From assembly GCA_003963225.1 (NCBI GenBank), contig RXKB01000004.1, forward strand, positions 62,001-126,000: a stretch of DNA of 64,000 bases. The letters run 5' to 3'. Below are positions 18,080 through 27,104 of this stretch, one piece after another. Made by a program: the position numbers and the translations under genes. How positions within the stretch are numbered: the stretch's first letter is position 1; each line of letters begins with the position of its first letter. Origin of the DNA: Candidatus Babelota bacterium. GTDB taxonomy: Bacteria; Babelota; Babeliae; Babelales; Vermiphilaceae. The notes under the pieces were generated by a model. It did not search any database. It was given only the letters and a program-made list of their open reading frames with translations, and had not been told where the DNA came from.

Positions 18080-19465
18080 ATGCTTGCAATAAAAAAGCTT
18101 TTCAAGACTTTATTTGATGTTGAACCTCATGAGCGCTTAAAAGTATTTTTTTTGAGCCTCACCTTTTTTTTGGTGATTGGTGCCTATACTATTACTAGAG
18201 AATTAAAAAGTTCAATTTTCATGGGAATTGTTGGCCGTGAATATGTCCCGTGGGCTAAAGTGATTACTATGCTTTTATTAGTACCTTTAATTTTATTTTA
18301 TTCAAAACTAGTTGACTCAGTAAAACGATACCAATTATTAATATGGTATAGCACAGCATTTGGCATAGCAGGACTATTTTTTGCTTATTTTTTAGGTGAT
18401 CCAAGTATTGGCATTCCCAATCACAATACCTCGCCGTATCGATTATTGGGCTGGCTTTTTTATTTTTTTATAGAAGCATATTCTCCATTTGTAGTAAGCG
18501 TTTTTTGGGCTTTTGCAAATTCCATTACAAGCCCTGAAGGAGCAAGGAAAAACTATGGCTTTGTAGTCTCTGGCTCAAAATTAGGTGGCATGTTTTCTGC
18601 TGGGTTTGCTTGGTACTTATTTGGTATCAGCGGAACTCATCCTGAAGCTGTTTTTTCTGATGTACTTGCCCATCAAATTATATTAAGTATTTCATCTTGC
18701 ATGTTACTTTGTATTCCCTTGGTTCTTACATTACTAATTTATTGTGTTCCTAATAAATATTTACACGGCTATGAAGCAGCTTATCAATTAGAACATCAAA
18801 AAAAAGAAGACCATGAAACAAAAACTAGTATGTTTGGCGGCATTGAAATGCTTATACGCTATCCTTATGTGTTGGGCATTTTTTTACTCGTCTTTTTTTA
18901 TGAGCTGATCAACGTAGTTTTAGGCTATCTACGGTTAGGTGTCGCAGAGGCAAATGCTACAAATATTGCAGATGTAAGCAAACTATTATTTGAAATGATG
19001 TTTAAAACACATGCGATTGGCCTTGTCATTTCAACATTAGGAACAAGAGCTCTTTTTGAAAGATTAGGTACAACCGTATGCCTTATGTTAGTACCATTGC
19101 TAAATGGCTTTTTTCTTCTTTATTTAATGATTGAAACTACCCCTGATGTACTAGTAAATGCTTTTGTATTATTTAAAGCCGTGCATTATGCTTTTTCTTG
19201 GCCTTTAAGAGAAAGCCTTTATATACCAACTGTTAAAGAAATTAAATTTAAAGCTCGCTCTTGGATTGATGCGTTTGGAAGCAAAATTGCACGAACCAGT
19301 GGCTCAGCTTTTAATGTATTAGCTGCAGCAGCCGGAACACAGTTAATATTACCAATCCATTCATTCTTTTTTGCGGTAGTAATAGCAGCTTGGTTTATAG
19401 TTTCTCTATTATTAGGTAAAAAGTTTGAAACAGCAATACAAAACAATCAAGTGATAGGCAGATAA
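18080..19465 (+). CDS. NTT-family nucleotide transporter, copy 2
   Basis: This is a second NTT-type carrier, 461 residues from the preferred start at 18080 (AAGGA ten bases upstream; an in-frame ATG eight codons earlier has no such signal). The family features are the same: TITRELKSS at the end of helix 1, FIEAYSPFVVSVFWA, FYELINVVLGY and the late loop YIPTVKEIKFKARSW, which corresponds to YIPTSKDAKYKAQSW in copy 1. Lys43 is kept but the Asp that follows it in copy 1 is Ser here. The two copies are far apart in sequence, so they probably carry different nucleotides. Confidence 0.88.
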   Translation: MLAIKKLFKTLFDVEPHERLKVFFLSLTFFLVIGAYTITRELKSSIFMGIVGREYVPWAKVITMLLLVPLILFYSKLVDSVKRYQLLIWYSTAFGIAGLFFAYFLGDPSIGIPNHNTSPYRLLGWLFYFFIEAYSPFVVSVFWAFANSITSPEGARKNYGFVVSGSKLGGMFSAGFAWYLFGISGTHPEAVFSDVLAHQIILSISSCMLLCIPLVLTLLIYCVPNKYLHGYEAAYQLEHQKKEDHETKTSMFGGIEMLIRYPYVLGIFLLVFFYELINVVLGYLRLGVAEANATNIADVSKLLFEMMFKTHAIGLVISTLGTRALFERLGTTVCLMLVPLLNGFFLLYLMIETTPDVLVNAFVLFKAVHYAFSWPLRESLYIPTVKEIKFKARSWIDAFGSKIARTSGSAFNVLAAAAGTQLILPIHSFFFAVVIAAWFIVSLLLGKKFETAIQNNQVIGR

Positions 19466-19490
19466 AATCTGTATTGTGAAAAAAATCTAC

Positions 19491-19533
19491 ATTTACAAGA
19501 GCTTTTGTTTTTGATACAATTGCTCTTGTAAAT
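19491..19533 (+). promoter_or_regulatory. rpsB promoter lying inside a 12-bp inverted repeat
   Basis: TTTACA (19492-19497), a 17-base spacer and TACAAT (19515-19520) with an upstream TG form a good extended -10 promoter about 50 bases before rpsB. The same stretch is a perfect inverted repeat: 19491-19502 pairs with 19522-19533. If transcribed from upstream, the repeat would form a 12-bp hairpin followed by four T's and could end the NTT copy 2 message. Confidence 0.55.
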
Positions 19534-19569
19534 TTTATGTTTCGCACATTTTTTCAAGAAAGGTTATTC

Positions 19570-20460
19570 ATGATCAATTTTCGTGAGTTGGTCAAAAAGG
19601 GAGTACATTTTGGCCATCAAACTTCACGATGGTGCCCTAAGATGCGTCCTTATATTTGGGGCGTACATAACAAAACTCACTTGTTTGATGTTTCTAAAAC
19701 AGCATATTTAGCTGAAAAAGCAAAAGTGTATCTTGAACAGCTTGCTTCAGAAGGTAAGACATTTTTGTGGGTAGGAACAAAAAAAGCAGCACAACTACCT
19801 ATGCAAACATTAGCAAACGAGTTTAACATGCCTTACGTTGTTCAACGATGGGTAGGCGGCACACTGAGTAACTTTTCACAAGTAAAAAAATCTGTTACCA
19901 AATTGCTTCATCTTGAAGATGTTTTAGCTAAAACAAGTAAAAGCACTTCTCATTATACAAAAAAAGAACTTAATAATTTGCAAAAAGTTGTATCTCGCTT
20001 AGAAAAATCTGTTGGTGGCTTACGAAAATTAAGCTGGCCTGTTGCAGCTATTATTGTAATTGACGTAACTAAAGAAGTTTCGGCTATAAAAGAAGCTCGA
20101 AAAATGGGCATTCCTGTTATAGGTTTGGTTGATACTAATGGAGATCCATCATTAGTTGATTTTGTAATTCCTGGCAATGATGATGCAACCCAATCAATAA
20201 GCGTTATACTTGATTATCTTGCAGAAGGCGTAAGAGCTGGAAAGTTAAAAGCTGCAAATGTTACAAGTGGAACTTTTCTTACTGGTGAATTTAGCGAAGA
20301 TGAAAACACTGATATTGCAACAGCTGTCCTTAACTTAAGCTCTGATGAAGATGATTCAACGGAAGAAACAAAGAAAAAACCTTTAAAAAAATCTTTGAAC
20401 AACACAAAAGCTCCAAATAGTGTAATCAAAAGAGTCTCTAAAAAAAATGATGACGAATAA
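19570..20460 (+). CDS. rpsB: 30S ribosomal protein S2
   Basis: S2 binds late to the 30S subunit near S1. The protein shows the family opening (NFRELVKKGVHFGHQT, then WCPKMRPYIWG), VGTKKAAQ, the QRWVGGTLSNF motif and IPVIGLVDTNGDP. From the start at 19570 (AAAGG upstream) it is 296 residues, longer than usual: the last 60 residues form an acidic then Lys-rich tail (SSDEDDSTEETKKKPLKK) absent from the E. coli protein. tsf, the usual next gene, is not here but 43 kb downstream. Confidence 0.95.
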   Translation: MINFRELVKKGVHFGHQTSRWCPKMRPYIWGVHNKTHLFDVSKTAYLAEKAKVYLEQLASEGKTFLWVGTKKAAQLPMQTLANEFNMPYVVQRWVGGTLSNFSQVKKSVTKLLHLEDVLAKTSKSTSHYTKKELNNLQKVVSRLEKSVGGLRKLSWPVAAIIVIDVTKEVSAIKEARKMGIPVIGLVDTNGDPSLVDFVIPGNDDATQSISVILDYLAEGVRAGKLKAANVTSGTFLTGEFSEDENTDIATAVLNLSSDEDDSTEETKKKPLKKSLNNTKAPNSVIKRVSKKNDDE

Positions 20461-20481
20461 AGAACTAATTTTTATTCATTT

Positions 20482-20573
20482 GGAGAGGTGTCTGAGCGGT
20501 TGAAAGAGCATGATTGGAAATCATGTATGTCTTGAAAAAGGCATCGAGGGTTCGAATCCCTCTCTCTCCACCA
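20482..20573 (+). tRNA. tRNA-Ser(GGA)
   Basis: A full class II tRNA fold can be drawn. The acceptor GGAGAGG pairs with TCTCTCC, the anticodon stem is CATGA/TCATG with loop TTGGAAA (anticodon GGA, reads UCC/UCU), and there is a long serine-type variable arm. The T arm is GAGGG-TTCGAAT-CCCTC. The discriminator is A, and CCA is encoded at 20571-20573. Confidence 0.93.
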
Positions 20574-20596
20574 TTACATGCTTAGCTTATAAGTTT

Positions 20597-20680
20597 GGAT
20601 GGGGAAGCGATTTTTTTTAATCTAATCCGTCAGGTCTGAAAAGAAGCAGCGTCGGTTATTAAAAATGTGCAACCCCATCC
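20597..20680 (+). ncRNA. ffs: Signal recognition particle RNA (short bacterial form)
   Basis: The segment 20629-20650 carries the SRP domain IV signature: GTCAGG, a GAAA tetraloop region (TCTGAAAAG), then AAGCAGC, which is the Ffh (SRP54) binding site. The ends pair as GGATGGGG (20597-20604) with CCCCATCC (20673-20680), and TTTTTT follows as terminator. The RNA is about 85 bases, shorter than the 114-base E. coli 4.5S RNA. It sits between tRNA-Ser and dnaX, an order also seen in Bacillus subtilis. Confidence 0.88.
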
Positions 20681-20751
20681 TTTTTTATGTATTTTTAATA
20701 AAGTAATGTATACTATATATAGTTTTATATAATATGTTGTAGTACTTTTTT

Positions 20752-22431
20752 ATGTCTATATTAAACCTTACACGTAAATTTCGTATACTTTCTTTTGAAG
20801 AAATAGTTGGCCAACAACTTGTAATTCGTATGCTTAAAAATAGTTTATATACAGACAGACTTTTTCCTGTATATCTTTTTTTTGGCCAACATGGATGTGG
20901 CAAAACTTCTATTGCACGTGTTTTTGGCATGGCCGTTAATTGTAAATCGTTATCTTTATTTAGAAAAACGCCAAAAAAGCAAATTATTCCTTGTCTTCAC
21001 TGTGATTCTTGTCTTGCAATGCAAAAAAATAGTCACCCTGATTTTATAGAAATAGACGCTGCTTCATATACCGGAGTTGACAATATTAGGGCAATTATTG
21101 AATCTGCATCTTATTTACCTGTTATAGGATCAAAAAAAATTTACCTTATTGATGAAGCCCATATGTTAAGCAAAGCTTCTTTTAATGCGCTGCTTAAAAT
21201 TCTTGAAGAACCTCCTGCAAATGCTCTATTCATGCTTGCAACCACTGATGTTGAAAAAATTATCGATACTGTCCGATCACGCTGTTTTCAGCTTTTTTTG
21301 CGTCCAATTGCAAGCCAAGATATTCAGAATCGTTTAACGATTATAGCACAAGCAGAACAGATTCAGTATGATACTGAGGCATTATGGGTTATTGCTGAGC
21401 AAGGAAATGGATCAGTACGTGACGCTTTAAATTTAATAGAACGCGTACGATCAGCGTATCCAAAGATTAGTTTGGACGCGGTATACCAAGTATTAGGTAA
21501 AATCAATGACCTGCTAATGAAAGAATTGTTTATTGCGCTTTACCAAAAAAACAAAAATGCAATTGTTAAACTGTTAAGTTCTGAAGCATTTGCTCACACA
21601 ACACCTACTGTACTTTGGCGACAGGTTTTTCAATTTTTGCGTGCTGCTTGGTATGCAAAACAAGGCGTAGAAATTGATAAAGGAATTGAAGCAGCCATTA
21701 TCAGTGAGCTTGCCAATATATGCTCTACTGAATTTTTAGGCTATGTTACAGCGTTATTATATAAAAATGAAATACAGCTTTTAAAAACTAATACCCCTCG
21801 TTTTTTTATAGAGCACCTTTTTATAGCAATTGTTACAAGGACAGAAGCATTAGCGTATGAAAATGATCATACTAATATCCAAAAAAAAAAAACTGATCCT
21901 GTATTATCCAGCGCTGTTGATACCACTGAAAAAATAATATGCGTTCCTAATACTATTTCTACTTCATCTATAGCAGATCATGCAAAGCGTTTTTTAGTAG
22001 AGGTACAACAAGCTGTTACTCCAATGATCTATTCTTTGTTGAATCAAGCACATTTTGTGGTTAAACAAGAGGTAGTACTGATTATATTACCTCAATCTTT
22101 AAGAATGCTTGAGGATGTATTAAAAGAGTCAGAATCAACTTGGATTGACATATTTAAAAAGGTTTTTGGTTCAAAAATACATTATGCCTATCAATTTACC
22201 AAAGACACAACATGCATAGATGAAAAAAAACCGACTATACACAAAAATATGGAAACTACTACGATTGATTCTCTTGAAAACAAAACAATATCGCTCAACA
22301 CAACAAACACCCGTTTATACAATGAACAAATACAAACAAAAAATAAAACAGATTTTACTGATGCCTCAAAATGGCCTCAGGTAAATTTAATTTTAAAATA
22401 TTTTCCTGGGACAACAACCTTTATAGAATAG
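20752..22431 (+). CDS. dnaX: DNA polymerase III subunit gamma/tau
   Basis: DnaX is the clamp-loader ATPase that links polymerase cores at the replication fork. The 559-residue protein has the P-loop GQHGCGKTS (about residues 46-54), the zinc-binding Cys cluster CLHCDSC plus an upstream Cys, the Walker B/DExx box YLIDEAHML, sensor TTDVEKI and the arginine-finger SRC motif. The C-terminal third is diverged and is where tau-specific partner binding would lie. It reads straight through and ends 14 bases before der; no obvious frameshift signal for a short gamma form stands out. Confidence 0.94.
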   Translation: MSILNLTRKFRILSFEEIVGQQLVIRMLKNSLYTDRLFPVYLFFGQHGCGKTSIARVFGMAVNCKSLSLFRKTPKKQIIPCLHCDSCLAMQKNSHPDFIEIDAASYTGVDNIRAIIESASYLPVIGSKKIYLIDEAHMLSKASFNALLKILEEPPANALFMLATTDVEKIIDTVRSRCFQLFLRPIASQDIQNRLTIIAQAEQIQYDTEALWVIAEQGNGSVRDALNLIERVRSAYPKISLDAVYQVLGKINDLLMKELFIALYQKNKNAIVKLLSSEAFAHTTPTVLWRQVFQFLRAAWYAKQGVEIDKGIEAAIISELANICSTEFLGYVTALLYKNEIQLLKTNTPRFFIEHLFIAIVTRTEALAYENDHTNIQKKKTDPVLSSAVDTTEKIICVPNTISTSSIADHAKRFLVEVQQAVTPMIYSLLNQAHFVVKQEVVLIILPQSLRMLEDVLKESESTWIDIFKKVFGSKIHYAYQFTKDTTCIDEKKPTIHKNMETTTIDSLENKTISLNTTNTRLYNEQIQTKNKTDFTDASKWPQVNLILKYFPGTTTFIE

Positions 22432-22445
22432 CAGGTATAAAACAA

Positions 22446-23771
22446 ATGAATAAGTATATTTGGCCACAGGTAGTACTAGTTGGCCGTACAAACGTTGGCA
22501 AATCAACCTTATTTAATCGTATTGCAAAAGATGCAAAAAGTATTGTTTTTGATCGCGAGGGAGTAACTCGCGATTTAATAAAAGATATTGTTTATTGGCA
22601 AGATAAATCATTTGAACTTATTGATTCAGGCGGCATAGGCTTTGAAAAAAAAGACGACTTTATGAATAAAGAAATTCGCAAGCGTGCCGAACAAGCAATT
22701 GAAAGTGCTCATATTATTTTATTTATGTGTGATGGGGCTATAGGTGTTTTACCAGAAGACCGTTATTTGGCTAATCTGTTGCATAAAAAAAGAAATAACA
22801 CCGTGTTAGTTGTCAATAAATCTGATACACGTACATTTACAGAACATGAACACGAATTTGCACAACTTGGTTTTAACTATATAATACCCATTTCAAGTTT
22901 ACATGGTAAAGGAATAGCAGATATACTTGAAACAATCGTACACCTACTTCCGGCACAAGCAATAATTGAAGAGGAAAAACCGACCTGCAAAGTAGTTTTG
23001 CTAGGAAAACCAAACGTCGGGAAATCATCTTTACTTAATATTTTGGTCGCAGAAGAACGTTCGATTGTTTCTGACGTTCCAGGAACTACTCGAGAACCTG
23101 TTCATGAACGCATTACCTTTTATCAGCAAGATATTTTACTAACTGATACAGCTGGGGTGCGTAAAAAAAGCGCTATTGAAGATCCGCTAGAAACATTAAT
23201 GACAAAATCAACATTGCAAGCGGTTAAACAAGCAGATATTATACTGCTTATGGTTGATGCAAACGAAGGACAACTTTCTGATCAAGAACTAAAGCTCATA
23301 TTTTATGCTTTTGAATCTGAACACAAAGCTGTGATTATTTTATTTAACAAACAAGATCTTTTAACATTAAATGAATATGGTCAACAAAAACTTTCTGATG
23401 ATCTAGAAAAATATAAATTTGTAGTTAGCAAAGTAGAGAAACTATCTATATCTTGCATTACCAAGCAAAATTGCGGTAAAATTTTGCCATTAATAAATAC
23501 GGTTTACAAAAGGCTACTGCAACAGTTTACCATTGAAGATTTAACTATTCTTTTTAAAAATGCGTTAGAAAGAACACCGCTTTTTTGGAATAAAAACAAA
23601 TTAATAGTCTACAGAGCTCAACAAATAAAAAGCTCACCACAAATTATTGCTCTGTACGTCAACAGTCCTGAGTGGTTTGGCGATTCACAAAAAGCTTTTT
23701 TTGAAAATGTATTACGAAAAGAGTATAAACTTACAAGCGTTCCTATCAAATTTGTTATTCGTAAACGATGA
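22446..23771 (+). CDS. der: Ribosome-assembly GTPase Der (EngA)
   Basis: Der is a tandem-GTPase required for 50S ribosome maturation. The 441-residue protein has two G domains: the first with GRTNVGKST, DSGG and NKSD, the second with GKPNVGKSS, DTAGVRKKS and NKQD. A C-terminal KH-like domain ending in IKFVIRKR follows. The start at 22446 avoids overlap with dnaX and has AGCAGGT upstream; an upstream in-frame start would overlap dnaX by 20 codons. It is probably co-transcribed with dnaX. Confidence 0.95.
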   Translation: MNKYIWPQVVLVGRTNVGKSTLFNRIAKDAKSIVFDREGVTRDLIKDIVYWQDKSFELIDSGGIGFEKKDDFMNKEIRKRAEQAIESAHIILFMCDGAIGVLPEDRYLANLLHKKRNNTVLVVNKSDTRTFTEHEHEFAQLGFNYIIPISSLHGKGIADILETIVHLLPAQAIIEEEKPTCKVVLLGKPNVGKSSLLNILVAEERSIVSDVPGTTREPVHERITFYQQDILLTDTAGVRKKSAIEDPLETLMTKSTLQAVKQADIILLMVDANEGQLSDQELKLIFYAFESEHKAVIILFNKQDLLTLNEYGQQKLSDDLEKYKFVVSKVEKLSISCITKQNCGKILPLINTVYKRLLQQFTIEDLTILFKNALERTPLFWNKNKLIVYRAQQIKSSPQIIALYVNSPEWFGDSQKAFFENVLRKEYKLTSVPIKFVIRKR

Positions 23772-23789
23772 TTAAAGCTCATATTTTGC

Positions 23790-23818
23790 TTGACTCAAAA
23801 TAATTGCATAAATATAGT
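23790..23818 (+). promoter_or_regulatory. Sigma-70-type promoter
   Basis: TTGACT (23790-23795), a 17-base spacer and TATAGT (23813-23818) form a near-consensus promoter 55 bases before the start codon at 23874. Confidence 0.6.
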
Positions 23819-23873
23819 TTATGATTTAATATGTAAATGTTATTTTACATTAAAATAAAAAAGGGGAGATACT

Positions 23874-24629
23874 ATGCTTTTTATAATGTTATCTTTGTTT
23901 GTTTTTCATTATGTTAACACCATGGAAATGGAACATTTATCTTCAAACAACCTAATACAGATTACTTTAAATACTTATCAAGAGTATTACAACAGAAGCA
24001 AAGAATATTTTACAGAAAATAAAGTATATTTTTATGATCCAATAGAGATGGAAAATAAAATTAAATCTTTTGATTTAAATGATCCTTTGATAAACTATTG
24101 TAACCAAATAAGCGATCTAACTCTTGATATTATACCAAAATATAGCCCCCCTCTTAAAAATAGTGAAGAGTATATTGAAAACTGTTATGATGCATTCAAA
24201 AAATTAGCCAAATTAAATTGCACAACATTTGATAAAAACAGTATGATCTATTATTTTAAACTATTAGTCTGGACAATGCATAATAATAACGATGAACAGG
24301 CAAAAAAAAATGTATACAATAATTTTTTAACATTAGCAGAAAAAATTCTTATGCATTATAAAAAAGATCTGACCCTATTTAATAAATTAAATATTTTTTC
24401 CGGCACCACTATAACAACGACTTTTTTTATTCCTGTAGTATACATGGTATTTTCACAGTTTAATTTTCTGCCTTTGGAAATCTTTTTTTCTTTGCTTGGT
24501 ATTACCAGCACAACAGTATCGACAGGAGCATATCTATATTATAATACAAATTATACCAATTGTGTTAAAAAAATAGAAGAATTAAAACATAACAATAGTA
24601 ATGAAGAAATTAATATTTTAATTGATTGA
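23874..24629 (+). CDS. Exported/membrane protein of unknown function
   Basis: This 251-residue protein begins with a hydrophobic segment (MLFIMLSLFVFHYVN) that could be a signal peptide. A long helical, Asn- and Tyr-rich soluble part follows, then two adjacent membrane helices near the C-terminus (about residues 178-222), and a short charged tail. A strong GGGGAGA ribosome-binding site and its own promoter support expression. No family is recognisable. It converges with cmk. Confidence 0.65.
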   Translation: MLFIMLSLFVFHYVNTMEMEHLSSNNLIQITLNTYQEYYNRSKEYFTENKVYFYDPIEMENKIKSFDLNDPLINYCNQISDLTLDIIPKYSPPLKNSEEYIENCYDAFKKLAKLNCTTFDKNSMIYYFKLLVWTMHNNNDEQAKKNVYNNFLTLAEKILMHYKKDLTLFNKLNIFSGTTITTTFFIPVVYMVFSQFNFLPLEIFFSLLGITSTTVSTGAYLYYNTNYTNCVKKIEELKHNNSNEEINILID

Positions 24630-24679
24630 AAAAATAGTTATCTATAGCAAACCGAAAATTATTTTAATAAATTTTTAGT

Positions 24680-25363
24680 TTAATTATGTTTTGTTATATA
24701 ATTATTTAGGATAAAATCTACCAGTTGATCTTGAGTCATATTACTAGTATCTATACTAATAAGATTATCGCTCAAATTTGGTATACTCAGCCAACGCCCA
24801 TCACGGGTGTCTCGTTCAATAATAATTTTTTTAGCTTCTTCTTGCGTATACATTCTACCAATCTTTTTTTGCCTTTTTATATAACGCTGTATACGTACAT
24901 CAAGAGATGCTGTCAAAAAAAATTTATATTCTGCATGCGGAAATACTATAGTACCAGCATCACGCCCATCAACAATAACATTACGCTCATGGGCCAATTT
25001 TCTTTGTACATCAGTTAATATAGTACGAACATTATTATTTAACCCAAGCATAGAAGCTGCACGATCAATTAATGGTGTCATAAGCAAATCCTCTTGTATA
25101 ACACCATCATGTATACGTATTTGGCAATTGCCATCTGCCATAAAACAGTATTCTAAAGCAACCTGTTCCACTACCGAATCTAGATCAGAAATAGAAAGCG
25201 TCGAAAAAGTATTAATAGTATGGTTGGTATGTTCTAATAATGCATATGCAATTGATCGATATAAAAAGCCTGAATACAGATAATCAAAAATTAATCTTTT
25301 TGCAAGCAATTTACCAACTGTTGTCTTTCCGCTAGCAACCGGACCATCAATAGTAATAATCAT
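24680..25363 (-). CDS. cmk: Cytidylate kinase
   Basis: CMP kinase phosphorylates CMP and dCMP with ATP. The 227-residue protein has the P-loop DGPVASGKTTVGK at the N-terminus, LYSGFLYRSIA for CMP contact and the VDGRDAGTIVFP motif. The lid is RQKKIGRMYTQEE and RDTRD follows. It is of normal length. Its start codon begins one base after the recJ stop codon, so lysS, recJ and cmk are one operon and cmk is probably translationally coupled. Confidence 0.94.
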   Translation of the reverse strand: MIITIDGPVASGKTTVGKLLAKRLIFDYLYSGFLYRSIAYALLEHTNHTINTFSTLSISDLDSVVEQVALEYCFMADGNCQIRIHDGVIQEDLLMTPLIDRAASMLGLNNNVRTILTDVQRKLAHERNVIVDGRDAGTIVFPHAEYKFFLTASLDVRIQRYIKRQKKIGRMYTQEEAKKIIIERDTRDGRWLSIPNLSDNLISIDTSNMTQDQLVDFILNNYITKHN

Positions 25364-25364
25364 A

Positions 25365-27095
25365 CTAATTATCCTCCAAAACCATTAAATCAACTCCTAT
25401 TAACTCAATACTAATACGAGATTGCCATATGTTTTGTGTTACTCGAACAGCCATACTAAAATATTTGTCTTTATTATCTAACAAAACTTCAAATAGCTCC
25501 GGACGATTAAAAAAAATAACAGGCTTGATAATCCCATCATTAAAAATCATACATTTTACATGAATATCTTTTAAAAGTTGAGGGGACTGTAAAAGTTGAA
25601 CTCGTTCAAGATAAAATAAAGGCGCCTCATTTTCATTGCCAAAAGGTTCTAATAAAGCAAGATCATTAATTAACTTTTTATTAACATCTTGTATAGTCAA
25701 ATGCGCATCCAAAGATAACTTTAACTGTAAATCAATTTCTGTTAACATGTTAGTCGCTCTTTCTTCAAGATGATTCTTTAACAATGGAATATGTTCTATA
25801 GGCAAAGCAAGACCAGCTGCTTGAGCATGCCCACCAAACTGTGTTAATAAATGTTTAGCAGACTCAAGCGCTTCAAACATATTAAACTCTTTGATAGACC
25901 TACATGATCCTTTTGCCAAACCATTACTAGTTTCATGTAGTAATAAAGTTGGTCTTCCATACAAACCAACAATACGAGAGGCAACTAAACCAATAACACC
26001 AGGTGGCCATGCTTTAGATGAAAGTAAAATAATCCGATCAGTGGTTACATTAAGGTCACCTTTTGCAACTCTTTCTTGAATTTCAAAAACAATTTTTTTT
26101 TCTATTTCTTTGCGCTTTTCATTTAATTGCAATAATAACTGTCCAACTTCTTCTACTTGCGCTTTATCTTGGCCAATTAAAAAATTAACCCCACAACGAG
26201 GATCTTCTAAACGGCCTAACGCATTAATTTGTGGCGCAATTGAAAAACCAATGTCAGAAGCAGAAAGTTCTGGCTTTTCTACTTTTCCATTTTTTTTTAG
26301 CACTTGCAAAGAATAACTATGCGTTTTATTAACATAATTCAATCCATGCCGTACCCATAAACGATTTTCATCTACTAACGGCACTACATCAGCCACTGTG
26401 CCAAATAACATAAGTTCGTACGCTTTGGTTGGAAGTTCTTTTTTATAATACTCATACAATAAAGTAAGCAGTTTAAAAGATACACCAACGCCAGCAAAAT
26501 ACTTAAATGGATACAAACACTCTTTTTGATGAGGATTAATCAAAGCAAAAGCATCTGGAAGATGATCATGAGGCTTGTGATGATCAGTAATAATAAGATC
26601 TATACCTAATTCTTTTGCTTTTTTTGCAGGAGTAAACGCAGTAACACCATTGTCAACAGTAATAACAACTTTATAATTATTTTTTGCTGCACGTTCTATA
26701 ACTTTTTCAGAAAGACCATAGCCATCTTTAACACGATGAGGAATAAAAAAATTCACCTCCGCACCCAAGGGAATTAAGCAGATCATCATTAAAGCACTTG
26801 AGGTAATCCCATCTACATCATAATCACCACAAATTAATATTTTTTCTTTTTTTTCAATAGCTTTAACCAATCGCTCAACAGCTTTTTGAGCATCTTTCAA
26901 ACCAACAGAAGCTTTAGTTTCATAATCAATCTGACCAAATAAATACGTATCCAACATTGCACCGGGAAGGAATTTTCTATTTTCTAACGTTTGGGCAACA
27001 GGGAAAGAAAGCATATAATGAGTTGTTATCTGCTCAACAGCTTTTTTATTATAAGTAGGCAACTTCCAAAGATATTTTACCCCTTGTTTAAACAC
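25365..27095 (-). CDS. recJ: Single-strand-specific exonuclease RecJ
   Basis: RecJ degrades single-stranded DNA 5' to 3' in recombination and mismatch repair. The 576-residue protein has the DHH-family motifs: GDYDVDG (about residue 97), VDNGV, the DHH signature TDHHKPH, and the C-terminal DHHA1 domain with the FGGHAQAAGL motif near residue 425. An OB-like C-terminal domain follows. Length is normal. It sits 9 bases after lysS and one base before cmk. Confidence 0.95.
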   Translation of the reverse strand: MFKQGVKYLWKLPTYNKKAVEQITTHYMLSFPVAQTLENRKFLPGAMLDTYLFGQIDYETKASVGLKDAQKAVERLVKAIEKKEKILICGDYDVDGITSSALMMICLIPLGAEVNFFIPHRVKDGYGLSEKVIERAAKNNYKVVITVDNGVTAFTPAKKAKELGIDLIITDHHKPHDHLPDAFALINPHQKECLYPFKYFAGVGVSFKLLTLLYEYYKKELPTKAYELMLFGTVADVVPLVDENRLWVRHGLNYVNKTHSYSLQVLKKNGKVEKPELSASDIGFSIAPQINALGRLEDPRCGVNFLIGQDKAQVEEVGQLLLQLNEKRKEIEKKIVFEIQERVAKGDLNVTTDRIILLSSKAWPPGVIGLVASRIVGLYGRPTLLLHETSNGLAKGSCRSIKEFNMFEALESAKHLLTQFGGHAQAAGLALPIEHIPLLKNHLEERATNMLTEIDLQLKLSLDAHLTIQDVNKKLINDLALLEPFGNENEAPLFYLERVQLLQSPQLLKDIHVKCMIFNDGIIKPVIFFNRPELFEVLLDNKDKYFSMAVRVTQNIWQSRISIELIGVDLMVLEDN

Positions 27096-27104
27096 TATAT
27101 ACCT

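Noticed and set aside
22371..22445. N-terminal extension of Der overlapping dnaX
   Set aside because: The extension lacks a ribosome-binding site, is not part of the Der family, and a proper start exists at 22446.
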